From: Pinus tabuliformis
Taxonomy: Eukaryota > Streptophyta > Pinopsida > Pinales > Pinaceae
Reading direction: 5' to 3'
NCBI GenBank assembly: GCA_031772625.1
Contig: CM062812.1
Coordinates: forward strand, 733,248,300 to 733,312,299
DNA length: 64,000 nucleotides
The notes below the pieces were generated by a model. That model was given only the letters and a program-made list of their open reading frames with translations. It made no database searches and had not been told where the DNA came from. Below, piece after piece: positions 33,474 to 45,241 of the stretch (position 1 is its first letter; each line of letters starts with the position of its first letter). The position numbers and the translations under genes are program-made.

Positions 33474-34751
33474 GTGCCTCTGGTAGAGTTGGTAAAGAGT
33501 AAAGTGTTTAGAAAGCCTACCCTTGAAGCTCTTGAGCTGGAAACCACACAAACGTCCATTGAATCTGTCAATTTGCAAGATGATAAGCCTGTTGTGGTGC
33601 TTAGCCCCATGATTGAACCTGCTGATAATAATTTTCCATCATTTTATGTCTCCTTTACCATTCATGACAAAATCCTCCACAATTGCCTGCTAGACACACG
33701 GGCCAGCCACAATTTGATGCCTAAAGCTATCATGGAAGAGTTAGGCCTTGACATCACCAGACCATATCATGATTTATTCTCATTTGATTCAAGAAAGGTG
33801 AAATGTCTCGGATTGATCAAAGACCTGGCCATTACCCTAACTCAACTGCCCATGAAAAGTATGATGATGGATATTGTGGTAGCAGATGTCCCTCCCAAGT
33901 TTGGTATGTTGTTGTCTAGGGGCTGGATGAAGAGACTAGGTGGGACATTACAGAATGATCTATATTATGCCATTGTCCTAGTTTTTGGAGGAGAAAGCAA
34001 GAGATTGTATAGAGAAGCACAATTCGCATACATCATCAGTGATGAGAAGAATCGTACTAATCATCTCATATATGCTGTGGACACTGATTTTGGAGCATGT
34101 ATCCTCCAAATAGAAGAATCTCAGAAGGCCTCATTACAAATCCGGAAACCAACATTTCAGCCCGAGGGAGAGCAAGGAAGTCAGGTTTGGGAGATGTTCT
34201 TTGATGGAGCATGTTCCAAGGAGACTACAGAAGCAGGGGTGGTGCTGGTATCTCCAGAGCAAGAAAGCACACATCTATCTTTCAAGTTGGCTTTTCAAGT
34301 CACAAAAAATATAGCAGAGGCTTTGCTGTTAGACCTTAATGCAGCTAAAGACAGAGGAATCAGGAACATAAAGGTGTTTGGAGATGCTGATTTGAATATT
34401 CAGCAAGTAAATAAAACATTTCAAGCAAAACACCCAAGGCTGAAAGCATACAGAGATGAGGTATGGAGACTCAAAGATTCTTTTGATGATTTCTGTATTT
34501 CATATATCCCTAGAGCCAAAAATCAGTTTGTTGATTCCCTTGCTGTGTCTGCTAGCATGTTTATCCCTCCCATGCCTCCCATAGTAGTTTATGAAGTCCA
34601 AATGAAATATAGGCCATCCTTGCCTGATAATGTCCACCATTGGAAAGTTTTTGAGGAGGATGATGAAGTAAATAGGTTCTTGCAAATCATTGATGAATTT
34701 TCTGAAATGCAAATTGACCAAGAAAATGAAGCCTTGGAAGAAAACCCCTAG
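33474..34751 (+). pseudogene. Protease plus archaeal-type RNase H segment of the Tat-like pol
   Basis: This 425-codon open stretch ends at TAG 34749-34751 and has no start of its own, being part of a longer pol. Residues about 60-165 are an aspartic protease. The active-site box at residue 74 reads DTRAS, so the glycine of D-S/T-G is lost. Residues about 238-368 form an RNase H of the archaeal type: FFDGACSKE (D244), IAEALLLDLNAAKDRGIR, VFGDADL and NQFVDSLAVSAS keep the D-E-D-D residues. A linker leads to the reverse transcriptase. Placement of this RNase H before the reverse transcriptase is notable. Confidence 0.75.
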
Positions 34752-36400
34752 TCCCAACTTAGGAATAAAATTGGCAAAGATAGCATTGTCCAACTTTCTA
34801 GCAATCATATTCCTAAGGGTTTAATTCCTCTAAAAACACTGTTTGACCATAATGATGTGCCTTACAAGGCTGCCCAGAAAGAATATCAATCTGCAGTCTG
34901 TAAGCATGACATAGGGAGTCCAGGTCAGCCTAAATACATAAATCTTTCTTCTCATCTGTCTGTTGATCAATGTTCTGAATACTGCAATCTAATGAAGCAA
35001 TTTGCTGATGTCTTTGCCTGGGAATATAGTGACCTGAAAACCTATGATAAAAAGATTATTCAACATAAAATCCCTCTGGAGAAAGAGACCATTCCTTTCA
35101 AGTAGAAGCTAAGACCAATAAATCCTTTGCTCCTTCCTTTGATTGAAAAGAAATTAAAAAGTTGTTGGCTGCCAAGATTATAGTCCCTCTTAGATATTCA
35201 AAATGGGTAGCCAATTTGGTGGTAGTGAGGAAGAAAAGTGGAGAAGTCAGACTCTGCGTTGATTTTAGAAACTTGAACAAGTGCTCTAAAAAAGACAATT
35301 ACCCTCTGCCCAAGATGGAACATTTGCTGCAAAAAGTCTCAGGAGCCAAAGTAATGTCTTTCTTGGATGCATTTTTAGGGTTTAATCAGATTGCTGTGCA
35401 TCCAGATGAGCAAGAGAAGACTTCATTCACCACTCCTTGGAGCACTTTTATGTATGCCAAGATGCCTTTTGGATTGATGAATGCTGGAGCCACCTTTCAG
35501 AGAGCTATGGATATAGCATTTATGGGAGAGAAGGATAAATTTTTCCTTATCTACCTTGATGACATAATAGTATACTCCAGTAGCCATCAAAACCATTTGC
35601 AGCATTTGAAAAAGGTGTTCCTGAAGTGTGGGAGGTTTGGGATTTCAGTCAATCCTAAAAAGTGACAGTTTGCCTTAGAAGAAGGCAAGCTATTAGGACA
35701 TGTTGTTTCTACGGGAGGTGTCAGGATTGACCCAGAAAGAGTAAAAGCAATACAAACCATCTATGTCCAAAGATCAAAGAAGGACATCCAGTCCTTCCTG
35801 GGCAAGATTAATTTTGTGAGGAGGTTTATCCCAAATTTTGTAGAACTTGTGAAGCATATTACATCCATGTTGAAAAAGGGGTCAGAAGTCAAATGGACTG
35901 ATGCAGCAAGAAAATTCTTTGAGTCCATTAAGAAAGCTATTATGGAAGCTCCTACTCTAAGCAGTCTAGATTACAGCAAGGAGTTCCATATATTTTCATT
36001 TGCCTCTGAGGACACCCTTGTAGTAGTTTTACTGCAAGCAGATGAAGAAGGCTCAGAGCATCCAGTGGCATTTTTCAGCAAGACATTAACGGATGATGAG
36101 CTGAGGTATGATATCATTGAAAAACAAGCATATGCTCTTATCAAATCTTTGAAAGCTTTCAGAGTTTACATTGTGCATTCCAAGATAATTGCATATGTAG
36201 CATCTGCTACAATAAAAGACGTCTTAACACAACCTGATGTTGATGGAAGAAGGGCTAAATGGATTGCAAAGTTAATTGAATTTAATATAGAACTCAAGCC
36301 CACCAAACTTGTCAGAGGTCAGGGTCTTGCCAGATTGTTAGCTGAAGAAAATTGCAGAACATTGGACATAAACCTCATGGGCTCAATTTCAAAAAATGTT
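34752..36400 (+). pseudogene. Reverse transcriptase and Gypsy RNase H of the Tat-like element
   Basis: The region continues in frame after the stop at 34749, meets a second TAG (35103-35105), shifts frame once near 35147 and has a TGA at 35663-35665. Reverse transcriptase motifs are intact in 35162-35662: VRLCVDFRNLNKC, MPFGLMNAGATFQRAM and the catalytic YLDD (35552-35563). The thumb and RNase H follow in 35816-36370 (EVKWTDAARKFFESIKKAI; HPVAFFSKTLTDDELRYDI). The first RNase H aspartate region (FSFASEDT) is altered from the usual pattern, so activity is doubtful even without the stops. Confidence 0.85.
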
Positions 36401-36439
36401 CAAATAGAAGAAGAGGAAGCAGCTGAACCAGAGAGAAAG

Positions 36440-37708
36440 CAGCCAGCGGCAGAAATTCTAGCTTCTTGTGATTGGTATTCTGCAATAATTAATTTGTTTT
36501 TGAAGCTAGAAATCCCTTCAGGACTTGCTCAAAGTCAAGTCAGAACTGTTGAGCTTAGGGCAGCTAAATACTGCATCAACGAAAATCTGCTCTATTGGAG
36601 GGACCCATCTGGATTGCTTTTGAGGTGTCTAGAAAAAGAACAGTCAATAGAAGTTATGCAACAATTTCATTCCAGCATGTGTAGAGGGCACCATTATTGG
36701 AATACTACAACCCATAAAATCCTCAGAGCTAGATATTATTGTCCCTCCCTATTTTCTGATGTATTTTCATTTGTTAAATCGTGTGATAGGTGCCAAAGAT
36801 TTGATGGAAAGAAGCAGTTGAAGTCCCTGCCCTTAAAACCAATACATGCAAAAGGACCTTTTCAGAAGTGGGGCTTGGATTTCATTGGAGAGATCAATCC
36901 ACATTCTAGTGGCGAGCACAGATGGATATTAGTAGCCACTGATTATTTTACTAGGTGGATTGAAGCAATCCCTACCAGGAAGGCTGATCATAATGTGGTC
37001 ATCAAGTTTTTAATAGAGAATATATTTACCAGGTTTGGTTGTCCACGTAAATTAGTCACAAACAATGCAGTAGCCTTCAGGGCAAAATAATTGGTGGAAA
37101 TGTGTGACTCAATGAGTATTAAACTGGTTCATTCCACCTCATACTATCCTTAAAGCAATGGTCTAGCAGAATCCTCTAATAAAAGCCTGATAAGAACAAT
37201 TAAAAAGCTGTTGGAAGACAACAAAAAGAATTGGGATTCTAAGCTAAAGTATGCACTATGGGCTGACAAAGTGACCATTAATAAATCCACAGAGAATTCT
37301 CCATTCAAGCTGGTATATGACAATGAAGCTGTATTCCCAATTCAGCTAACTCTCCCTGTGGTAAAGTTCCTGCAAGATGAATGTAACTAGGAAGAAGACA
37401 TGGCAAAAAGGATCACTGATTTGGCAGAGGTATATCAAATCAGAGAACAACTGGTTGAAAAGGCTGCAACACATCAAAAAAAGATCAAGGAAGCTTTTGA
37501 AAAAGGGACAAAAACAGATAATTTTCAGATTGGAGACTTAGTTCTGAAGTGGGATGCACTGAAAGAAAAGAAAGGAAACCATGGGATGTTTGATGCTTTC
37601 TGGACAGACCCTTTTATTATTTCACATATCCAAGGGAACAACACCTTCATACTGAAAGGTATGGGAGGAGAGGCAGTTTTGATGGCCCAGTTAATGGGCG
37701 TTTTCTGA
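36440..37708 (+). pseudogene. Integrase of the Tat-like element, broken
   Basis: The zinc-binding region is recognisable (GHHYWNTTTHKILRARYYCP...CDRCQ). The core begins with KWGLDFIGEI (first catalytic D, codon 36888-36890). The second catalytic aspartate is replaced: the box reads VTNNAVAF where a TDNG-like sequence is expected. The glutamate region SNGLAESSNKSL remains. Stops fall at 37088-37090, 37150-37152 and near 37388. The C-terminal part (37400-37708) contains the basic GDLVLKW box. The frame ends before the purine tract. Confidence 0.85.
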
Positions 37709-37885
37709 AAATTTATGTGGTTTAAGTTCTTTTGGCCTTAAAATTGTAAATATTTGATTTTATCAGTCTTAGTGTAGGTTCAGTCACACTCCATGCCCAA
37801 TGGAACACTAGGAATTTTGTTAATTTGTTTTCATTGGAAAGGCATTGATCTGTAGGTTCTTGAGACCTCACAGGGAGGATATCAT

Positions 37886-37901
37886 CCTGAGAAGGAGCCA
37901 G
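37886..37901 (+). promoter_or_regulatory. Polypurine tract of the Tat-like element
   Basis: CTGAGAAGGAGCCAG directly precedes the LTR start at 37902. It is purine-rich but interrupted. Confidence 0.5.
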
Positions 37902-39676
37902 TGTTAGCTCTGCTACATGCATGGACATTTCAAGATTCAGATGCAGGCTTAGCCGTGTTGCTGCTGTAAGAAGAAAATCCATATCGGCCATCCTCCTCGT
38001 TCCTTTCATAGCCCCCTGCCATCTCTGATTCTCCTCCAAAACTCGGCATACGCCCCTATTTCCTCAATCCCCAAAACGCTAAGTCCAAAGTCACATGGCA
38101 CCTCCACCTAACCGTGCGCCTACTCCAACTGTTCCTCACCGTATAACCTGCACCGTTCGATCTAGTCCTTTAGCGATCTAACGGTCTTCGTCGCTTTCCC
38201 CGCTTGATTAACATGTTCACACCTTCCACCATCCGATCATTCCTGCTGGGTGATCCGACGTTATCTGCTCCTCCCTCGCCCGTAAGCTACACTTGCATTA
38301 ACTTGTGGGGAAAGCCTTTTCCGCCAGTCCCATCTGCCACGCGTCACGCAATGACTCATATCACGAGCCCGCATACGAATACCGCCCGACCCCCGTAAGC
38401 GGTGTGATACATACCACTTATCGCCCATCGTACCGTCCCTGCCCATTATCTCCTGTGATACTTTTTTCGCCCAATAGACGTCGGATCTATCCGCCCGCGA
38501 TCCAACGACTCACGGTCATTTGTTCCCATTTCTGCCCAATGCCTCCTGTAAACCGATCTCCTCCGTCCATCTGTGAGATCCGACGACTCATAATCACTCC
38601 GCCCTTCTTCCTCCCAATGTCTCCAGCCGATAGATCTCCACCATCCATCCATGTGATCCAACGACTAACATTTATTCTCTGCCCTCCATTCATTCCCTAT
38701 GCAGTTTTTGTGTCTTTGGCATGTCCCGTGCATCTGATGGAAGAAGGCGGCTAGCATTCAGTGCTCTAAGCAGTTAATCCTTAACCTCTACATTCAAGAG
38801 TAGTATGGCCGAAGGACGAGAAGGACATGCATCAAGCAGATTATGGCATTTATTAGTTATGGAACTTCTTCAATATAACACTTCACCTGCTCGAGGAGTA
38901 CAACAGAGTACCAGAGAATGTCAAATTCATTCATTGAAGCAGCAGGTTGTAGCAGAGGCCCATTTTAGATAGTTAATGTGGTTGGTGGTCCATTATGACC
39001 CCTCCACGAATAGAATAGCAGAGCATTTTTCTGATCAACCTCTATATATAACCAGAAAACAAATGTAGTCATGGTTGATGGTTGTTATTTTGATGTAAGG
39101 TTCAACTTCTGGAGACTGTAACTACTGTGATACTTGCAGCGTCTGGTCTTCATTTTCAACTAATACAAGCTTCTTTTGTTGTTAATTTCTCACTTTTCAT
39201 TTCTACTCTATTCTAGGTTGTGCCTGTTATGCATTTGTTCATGTGCTCTTAATTTTTAGCATTAAAGGGGCTGTCATCCCACCTCTGTATTGAAGCCCAG
39301 TATGTATCATTGAATGTGTTATACAGGTTTCTCTTTTCTTAATGCCAGAGAGTTGTCATCCTGTCTGTGCATTAGGAAATAGATTTGCAGACCTTTTTAC
39401 TGGTTGTAGTCGGCCATCACATGGTCTTGTGCATCTGCTGGTGTGGTCAGTATTCTCCATGTTCACCTAATCCTCAAACTGTGAGTAATTGGTGGTCTAA
39501 AGCCTTGTAGTCTGGGGGTGTTCACCCATGTCTAGTGTTAAACATAGTAGAAGTGATTATCCGGCTTGAATATGCATCATTCCTTCCATTCATCCATTTC
39601 CAGCATTTTGTTGAGTTTGTAATGTTCCCAAGCATCTCTGAGATACAACCTAGGAGAGTTTCTTGGGGTGATAATA
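37902..39676 (+). repeat. 3' LTR of the Tat-like element
   Basis: This 1775-bp LTR keeps the 78-bp triplication and the TATA box, and ends GATAATA (CA to TA change). It is followed by target duplication GGTAA at 39677-39681. Confidence 0.9.
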
Positions 39677-39692
39677 GGTAACATGCATGCGT

Positions 39693-39815
39693 AGTAAGGT
39701 AGGGTAGCTTAGATTTTTTGAATTTAAGATAACTAATATACACTCATCTTAAATAGTAAGGTTGGTAGCTTAGATTATTTGAATTTAAGATAATCAATAT
39801 AGACTCATCTTAAAT
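39693..39815 (+). repeat. Two tandem copies of a 62-bp unit
   Basis: AGTAAGG...CATCTTAAAT occurs at 39693-39754 and 39755-39815. It lies just outside the Tat-like element. Confidence 0.75.
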
Positions 39816-40256
39816 ACGGATCTAACATGAGCCCAGAAAGATCCAATTTCTAATTTCTTCACTTTCATTTTTTTTACGAATCTAAATTATTTAAATGTTT
39901 TGTATATTTTTTATTTAATTTTTTCTTTTTTTCATATTTTTTTTAAATTTTATTTTGACAAATTTCAATTTTGATGACGGATAGACATAGTTACACATTA
40001 TACGACGCAGTAAAATACTCTTATATGCTTATGATTCAATCATGAACAATGAAAAAAATATGCTGAACAATAAGGCTCAGTAACTGAGATCACGTGGGCA
40101 TACCATCTAAGAAACTTCGCTGAAGCACCTCAGGCATATGTTATTTTCATGACTTCCATCTAGATATCCACCATTAACAAACTCACATATATGTTGTTTC
40201 GCCATGGGTTTAACCATTGATATTGACCGTAAGAAACAAACTTGCTTCAACCTATG

Positions 40257-40411
40257 AGCTCGTGGTATTTGAAAACTCCTAATGTAGGCAACCAGACGCT
40301 CTTTCATATTTAGTAGTTAGTATTGTATTGTTTGAGCTCGTGGTTTTCGAAAACTCCTAATATAGGTAGCCAGACGCTCTTTCATATTTAATAGTCAGTA
40401 TTATATTGCTT
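40257..40411 (+). repeat. Two tandem copies of a 77-bp unit
   Basis: GAGCTCGTGGT...CAGACGCTCTTTCATATTTA begins at 40257 and again at about 40334, with about 85-90% identity by eye. Confidence 0.7.
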
Positions 40412-40633
40412 CATATTTAACAGTTCAGTATTGCATGGGGAAGTGGTTGATAAGCAAGTATGGTTTGGATAATTTCCCAAAACTTTTGCCTTTGGGTGTT
40501 AGTTTTCATTGTCAACCTTCTTCTCCATAGATGCCCCTCCACCAAAAACACATTATAATGTAGCTTGAACTTTCGGCATAAACCGATATTTGGTTGCTTC
40601 ATAAAGTCTTCAGAACTTGATGCCACTACTAAT

Positions 40634-41904
40634 GTCTACAACATGGATAGCCATGGAGCCAAAAACAATGAGACCTCTAACAACACCAAGGTAAAATATT
40701 CATACTTGCTCCTCTATAAGTAATCATGCTCAATTGATAAGTAATATTAATGTCGCCATTAGAATTCCAGCAGGGTTGTTATGTTGGTTTAAGTTCTTTG
40801 TTGCCTAGTACACTCATCTTGACTGGATTCTTTTGACAACGGTGAACTAGTTTAGTATGAGATGGCATTGGGTTTTTACAACATTCTTTTCTTTAAAACA
40901 AGAAGTCAAGCTTTAAAATAAGAAATCATGTTCATGCAATTCTGAGTCAGACATTATGTCCTCCCCACACGGATCTAAGGCTTCCATGTTCTGTTCTCCT
41001 GTATTATCTAAGCCAATTTATGAACATTTAGTCCTAATTATGTTGATTGGGAATTCTTGGCAGCCTGGAATGTACCTTGCACAAGCAGCTCGAGTTTCGT
41101 TTTTCTCGTTCCACGAGGTGAAACATATCTTGTTCAACCTCTCAACTTGAATGGTCCTTGCAAAGCTACGGGTAATATTTAACTTATTCTTATCTTGCAA
41201 TATATATGTTTCACATGAGCATATACAGAGAGGATTTGTAAGAATTAAATAACATTTCTCTCTTATTTGTCACTGAATAGATAAAAAATCTCGCTACTTG
41301 GATTACTCAAGACCCTGAGATATGACTTAAATTTTCCAAACATCAAGGAATAACAATCCAAGGTGGAGGGACTGTCGATGGGTTAAGCGAGAAATGGTGG
41401 GAAAGTTCCTACATGATTGACAGGAGCAAGGTAAAACACGTACCATGGAAAAACTAAATAGTATCATTCGTTAATATATCCGTATCTCTATTTGCACTAA
41501 TTGTGGATCTCTGAAAATTTTATATGGTTGCTTTTGTTAATTGTTATCAACATCCATTTGTTTTAGCGGTTCACAGAGCTACAAAAAAGTGCCAAATATA
41601 AGCTTATCAAAGCCTTGTTTCTATATTTTCTTGAACTAAATCATAAATCCATAAATCCATAGTATTAACCTCAAATTTCCTAACTCTTTTGTTACGTTGT
41701 GGGAATTTGATACATAGGAAACGACCATTAATTCTAGGGCACAAGTAATTCTTAGTAATGTGAGTTTCCAAAATAGTCAACAGATGCATCTCGTAATATT
41801 TGATTCAAGAAAGTTCAACTAGAGAACATGCAAATCATGCGCCAGGGGATAGTCCAAATACTGATGGAATTCACATCTCTACCTCCCGATTCAGAATTGT
41901 ATAA
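40634..41904 (+). pseudogene. Polygalacturonase (GH28) pseudogene with introns
   Basis: Four exon-like pieces in order match plant polygalacturonases, cell-wall enzymes that hydrolyse pectin. Piece 1 (40634-40690) reads VYNMDSHGAKNNE, the usual N-terminal YNV..FGAKGDG region. Piece 2 (41051-41171) contains AWNVPCTSSSSFVFLVPRGE and LNLNGPCKAT. Piece 3 (41281-41430) contains ITIQGGGTVDGLSEKWWESS, with a TGA where a tryptophan is usual. Piece 4 (about 41830-41904) contains APGDSPNTDGIHIST, the conserved SPNTDG motif, then stops. GT/AG borders fit the first three introns (41172-41280 is clear). The catalytic GDD and GHG exons are absent. Retained introns show it is not a retrocopy. Confidence 0.8.
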
Positions 41905-42481
41905 TCAAAATAGGTCACTATATGCTGCATGGGATGACTCTAAGTGATCTTAATGAGATTACATTACTTCACTTAATTTTGTTCCATGATTGACCACAGT
42001 GATGATATAATTTTAAGAATGACCAGAGTCATGATTTTATTTTCTTTAATTTCTAAAAAAAAATTCAAATTAATGTTTGTATGATAAATATTTTTAATTA
42101 TTTATGTTTTCAAATTTTAAGGTTTGGAAAAATGGAAATAATTTTTCTTATTTACAGAATATAAAAAGTAAATTTTATATTTCTCAATATATATGTCATT
42201 TACCAACCAGGTTTAAATCTATTACACTCATTAGTCTCTGTCTAGACAAGACTCTAGTAATCCATTTGTAGTTTGACTATTATCAGTTTAGTTTATTTTT
42301 TCTTCAATAATTTAACACAACCCACCAAAAGTTATGCAAGTCCTTGTCCTTTAATAGGGAATTAAGGTTTCCATTTTATATATTAATTTGCAATTTTTAT
42401 AAATACATAATTTCCACTTAAACGTGAGAGACTATGTTTCCTTGCCATGTTTATTCAAAATTGGGATGCCTATCAACATAA
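41905..42481. other. AT-rich DNA after the pseudogene, nothing recognised
   Basis: I looked here for the missing downstream polygalacturonase exons (GDD, GHG, RIK motifs) and did not see them. Confidence 0.45.
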
Positions 42482-42760
42482 TTAGCTAGATGGTAGGGAT
42501 TTAACCTGCAAGGAATATTTTAAAAGATAGTCATAGTAGTACACACAAATCAAATTTTGATATTTATCTCCAAAGTAGTTATTCCCTTTTTTCTTTTTAA
42601 TAAATTGATTAATTAAAAAAATTTCCATATGAAAAAGTTTCATACGGAGTGAGTTATGGTTTTTGATGGCCATATGGTATTGGTAAGTCATTATATTGGC
42701 CCATGGTATTGTAACAAAGCCTATTTAAAAATTATCTCCATAGTAATGTGGCCATAAATG
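42482..42760 (-). repeat. Dispersed AT-rich repeat family, member 2
   Basis: On the plus strand it runs from GGTAGGGATTTAACCTGCA through TTATCTCCAAAGTAGTTATTCCC to CCATGGTATTGTAACAAAGCC. It is the reverse of the landmarks at 29217-29400. Confidence 0.6.
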
Positions 42761-43813
42761 TTTAAGATTAAGAATTTTTTTTAATGTTTTTAATGTATAT
42801 ATGTTTAACCTATATATGAATGATTTTTATAATTAATTATAAAAATAATATTATTTTTAGCGTAAATATTGTACTACCCTCTAAACAAGAAATTGCATGA
42901 GAGTACTAGAATTTGTAAGTGTGTCAATCACTAGGAATACCCAACCATATCAAATAATTCACGAGCCATAGAAAGGTAGAAGACATCAAAGTGCCTAGGA
43001 GTTTAAAATTTACCATACAAAGACAAAAATCCCTGCATTTTTTAGCTTGGTGACAAAGTAAAAAATTGGAGAAGAAGAAAATAGGGGCATAGGAAGAGAC
43101 TAAATAGATTTGTCTAAATCAATAGCTGCAACTTTGATGGGATCCTTGTTATCACCTAGTGTGCGTCCAACTAAGGGAGGTATGCTAAGATGTTGCCCAA
43201 TGCATTGAATCTTATGATCTAGGTCCTTCATATGATAGTACAAGTGTTCTATGGAGTGGAGAAGATCAGGTCTATGTGTGTACCAATCTAGGACAACCCT
43301 TTAATATTCCACAAGATAATTTTCATGTCGGGGATATGCTGGAAGTGGGGAAACGTCCAAAATGACTTTGATTCATCCTGCCTTGACTGACATATCTCCC
43401 AATTCTTCCAATATTTGCTTATTACTTTTCCTGCCTTTTTTCTTTCCTCTATGGACTTTAATGAGGTCCTTCATTTGCTCAGATTGAACTCCTAACAAGG
43501 TTGGATTAGATTTCCTTGATACCAATTTTAAGGAATATTGGTGAGATTTGAAATACGCTTGACCAAATACCTTCACTTGATCTTATGAGAGAGTGTGTTT
43601 AAATGTTTCCTTTCTAGGTTCTAGCAATTTTAGGCAAGTTAAGAAAATCTAAATCATTATTCTCATTAAAATCTAAGGATTGATTTGGGCCATATTTTGG
43701 GGTAGCTTGATGTGGGCGAGTGTGAGGTAGGGGCATGAAGCAAGAGGGGGTGTATATGAAGAGGATGGCAGAGTTATATTGGAATATTTCATAATTGTTT
43801 CATGGGATGATGA
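42761..43813. other. Intergenic DNA with one unrecognised basic open frame
   Basis: A 67-codon minus-strand frame (43373-43576) includes the basic stretch KVHRGKKKGRKSNKQILEEL and looks more protein-like than its surroundings. I cannot assign it, and flanking sequence in the same frame is interrupted. No other gene is seen. Confidence 0.35.
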
Positions 43814-43818
43814 GGTGA

Positions 43819-44150
43819 TGTTGGGTCCCTATAATACTAGTGATTACCCCATTACTATTGTAGTTATACCCCTTATTAATATTGTTGTGCCCCTATTGCC
43901 CCCATATTGTTATTACTGTGCCCCATAGAATCCCTCTATTGTTATTTTTGTGGCTTTATATTATTATTGTTAGGTCGCCTGAATTATATTGTGACTCCTT
44001 AGACTCCTATATATAGAAAGGAGGTTTTGTCATTTGTATCATCCAAGAATTGTTCATTTATGTAATGTAAAAGATGTTTCCCCTCGAAGAGGCTGAATTC
44101 TAAGGCGTTGATCTATCTTTTCTATCTTTTCTTGAGTTGGTTTCATAACA
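43819..44150 (+). repeat. 5' LTR of Reina-like copy 1
   Basis: 332 bp, from TGTTGGGTCCC to CATAACA. A TATA box (44008-44015) lies within CTCC...GGAG arms, so transcription would start near 44040. Confidence 0.92.
44008..44015 (+). promoter_or_regulatory. TATA box of the Reina-like LTR
   Basis: TATATATA in ACTCCTATATATAGAAAGG. It is conserved at 49539-49546 and as TATATACA at 59269-59276. Confidence 0.6.
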
Positions 44151-44152
44151 TT

Positions 44153-44164
44153 TGGTATCAGAGC
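44153..44164 (+). promoter_or_regulatory. Primer-binding site of Reina-like copy 1
   Basis: TGGTATCAGAGC, the Met-tRNA complement, starts two bases after the LTR. Confidence 0.9.
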
Positions 44165-44828
44165 TTTGGATTCTAGGGTTTCGCTGCTCCAAACAGGTCT
44201 TCGTGGCATTTTTGCTATAACTTTTTTTCTGCGACGTTTCAGAAGTTGCAAAAAAAACCATTTGAGAAGAAATCGCGCTGAACCTCGGGTCTGAATTTCA
44301 AAGCTTTTAGCACTATATTTGCGGAGATATGATCTGAGGAAGTTGGTCTTTTTGCAGACTCCTGAATTACATTCCAAACAGGTGACCTGGGGAAAATCGT
44401 CATAACTTTCTCTCTGGGGATTGGATTGAAATTTTGTAAGAAGGTACAGAAAGAGGATGGACTGTAGTTTCTTGTATGCATTTTTCAAATCCAAAGGTCA
44501 AAACAGTGACTCGTGGCACGTCATACAAGTTCGCTCTACTGAACTAGTCTATAATCAAGTCACTGTGGGAGATTTCGCATAACTCTTCCTTGGAGAATCC
44601 AATTTGGGTCAGACTTGTGGCATTGGAAAGAGGAAAAAAAGGGCTACTTCAGGTCACAAATTTAGAACTAGATGATTTCAAAGTACAGAGATACATCAGA
44701 GGCAATATCGAGCTCCTACAAAGTGAAAAAAGGTGTGTAGTTTTTTAAATTTTTTTGCATAAGATTGGTTTGAAAAATTAGTTTGAAGGAATTCAAAGGG
44801 CATAGTAAAGCATTATTATTGGTAATTG

Positions 44829-45149
44829 ATGCCCCGAGGAAAGAAAATGCAAACACCTAGTAGGAAACCTGAAAGCTCTAGCATGACCCATGAAGAAGAG
44901 GAAGAAATGCAACATGATATATCAAAATTACAAGACCAAGTGCAACAATTGTCACTTGCACAAAAAGGAACAAAATCTAAGATGGATGGTTTAAAGAAAG
45001 ATGTAGAAGCTAAGATGGATGGTTTAAAGAAAGGCGTAGAAGCTAAGATGGACGATTTGAAGATAGATTTGAAGACAGACATGGAGGAATTGAAGATAAA
45101 TATGAATAAGTTGCTACAAGAAATGGTACTAAGGGTGAAAGGGTACTAA
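44829..45149 (+). pseudogene. N-terminal leader part of gag with 11-residue repeats
   Basis: A frame of about 106 codons starts at ATG 44829 and is rich in charged residues. It repeats GLKKDVEAKMD-like 11-residue units about four times, predicting a coiled coil. The gag-pol frame is open upstream of its first ATG (45242) and overlaps the end of this frame. The second copy in this window is one base longer near 45127, so the two frames here were probably one and a base was lost. The frame stops at 45147-45149. Confidence 0.65.
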
Positions 45150-45241
45150 AGGAAACTCATGATGAGAACAAAAGAAATGTTAATCATGATTCCATAGACT
45201 CTAATGTTGGATCGAAGACTCACCATATTCCAAAAATCGAT

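Larger units (their letters stand above)
29870..39676 (+). mobile_element. Tat-like Ty3/Gypsy retrotransposon, complete length, inactive
   Basis: LTRs are 29870-31661 and 37902-39676, with target duplication GGTAA at 29865-29869 and 39677-39681. A Gypsy-type primer site (31666-31684) follows the 5' LTR and a purine stretch precedes the 3' LTR. Internal order is gag, protease, archaeal-type RNase H, reverse transcriptase, Gypsy RNase H, integrase. At least six stops or frameshifts break the frame, and key residues are lost in protease and integrase. LTR divergence is about 6% by eye over the last 730 bp. The archaeal-type RNase H is the hallmark of the Tat lineage. Confidence 0.9.

Noticed and set aside
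44054..44494. 146-codon minus-strand frame in the leader of Reina-like copy 1
   Set aside because: It spans the LTR end, primer site and leader on the wrong strand. It is not kept in copy 2 and has no domain.
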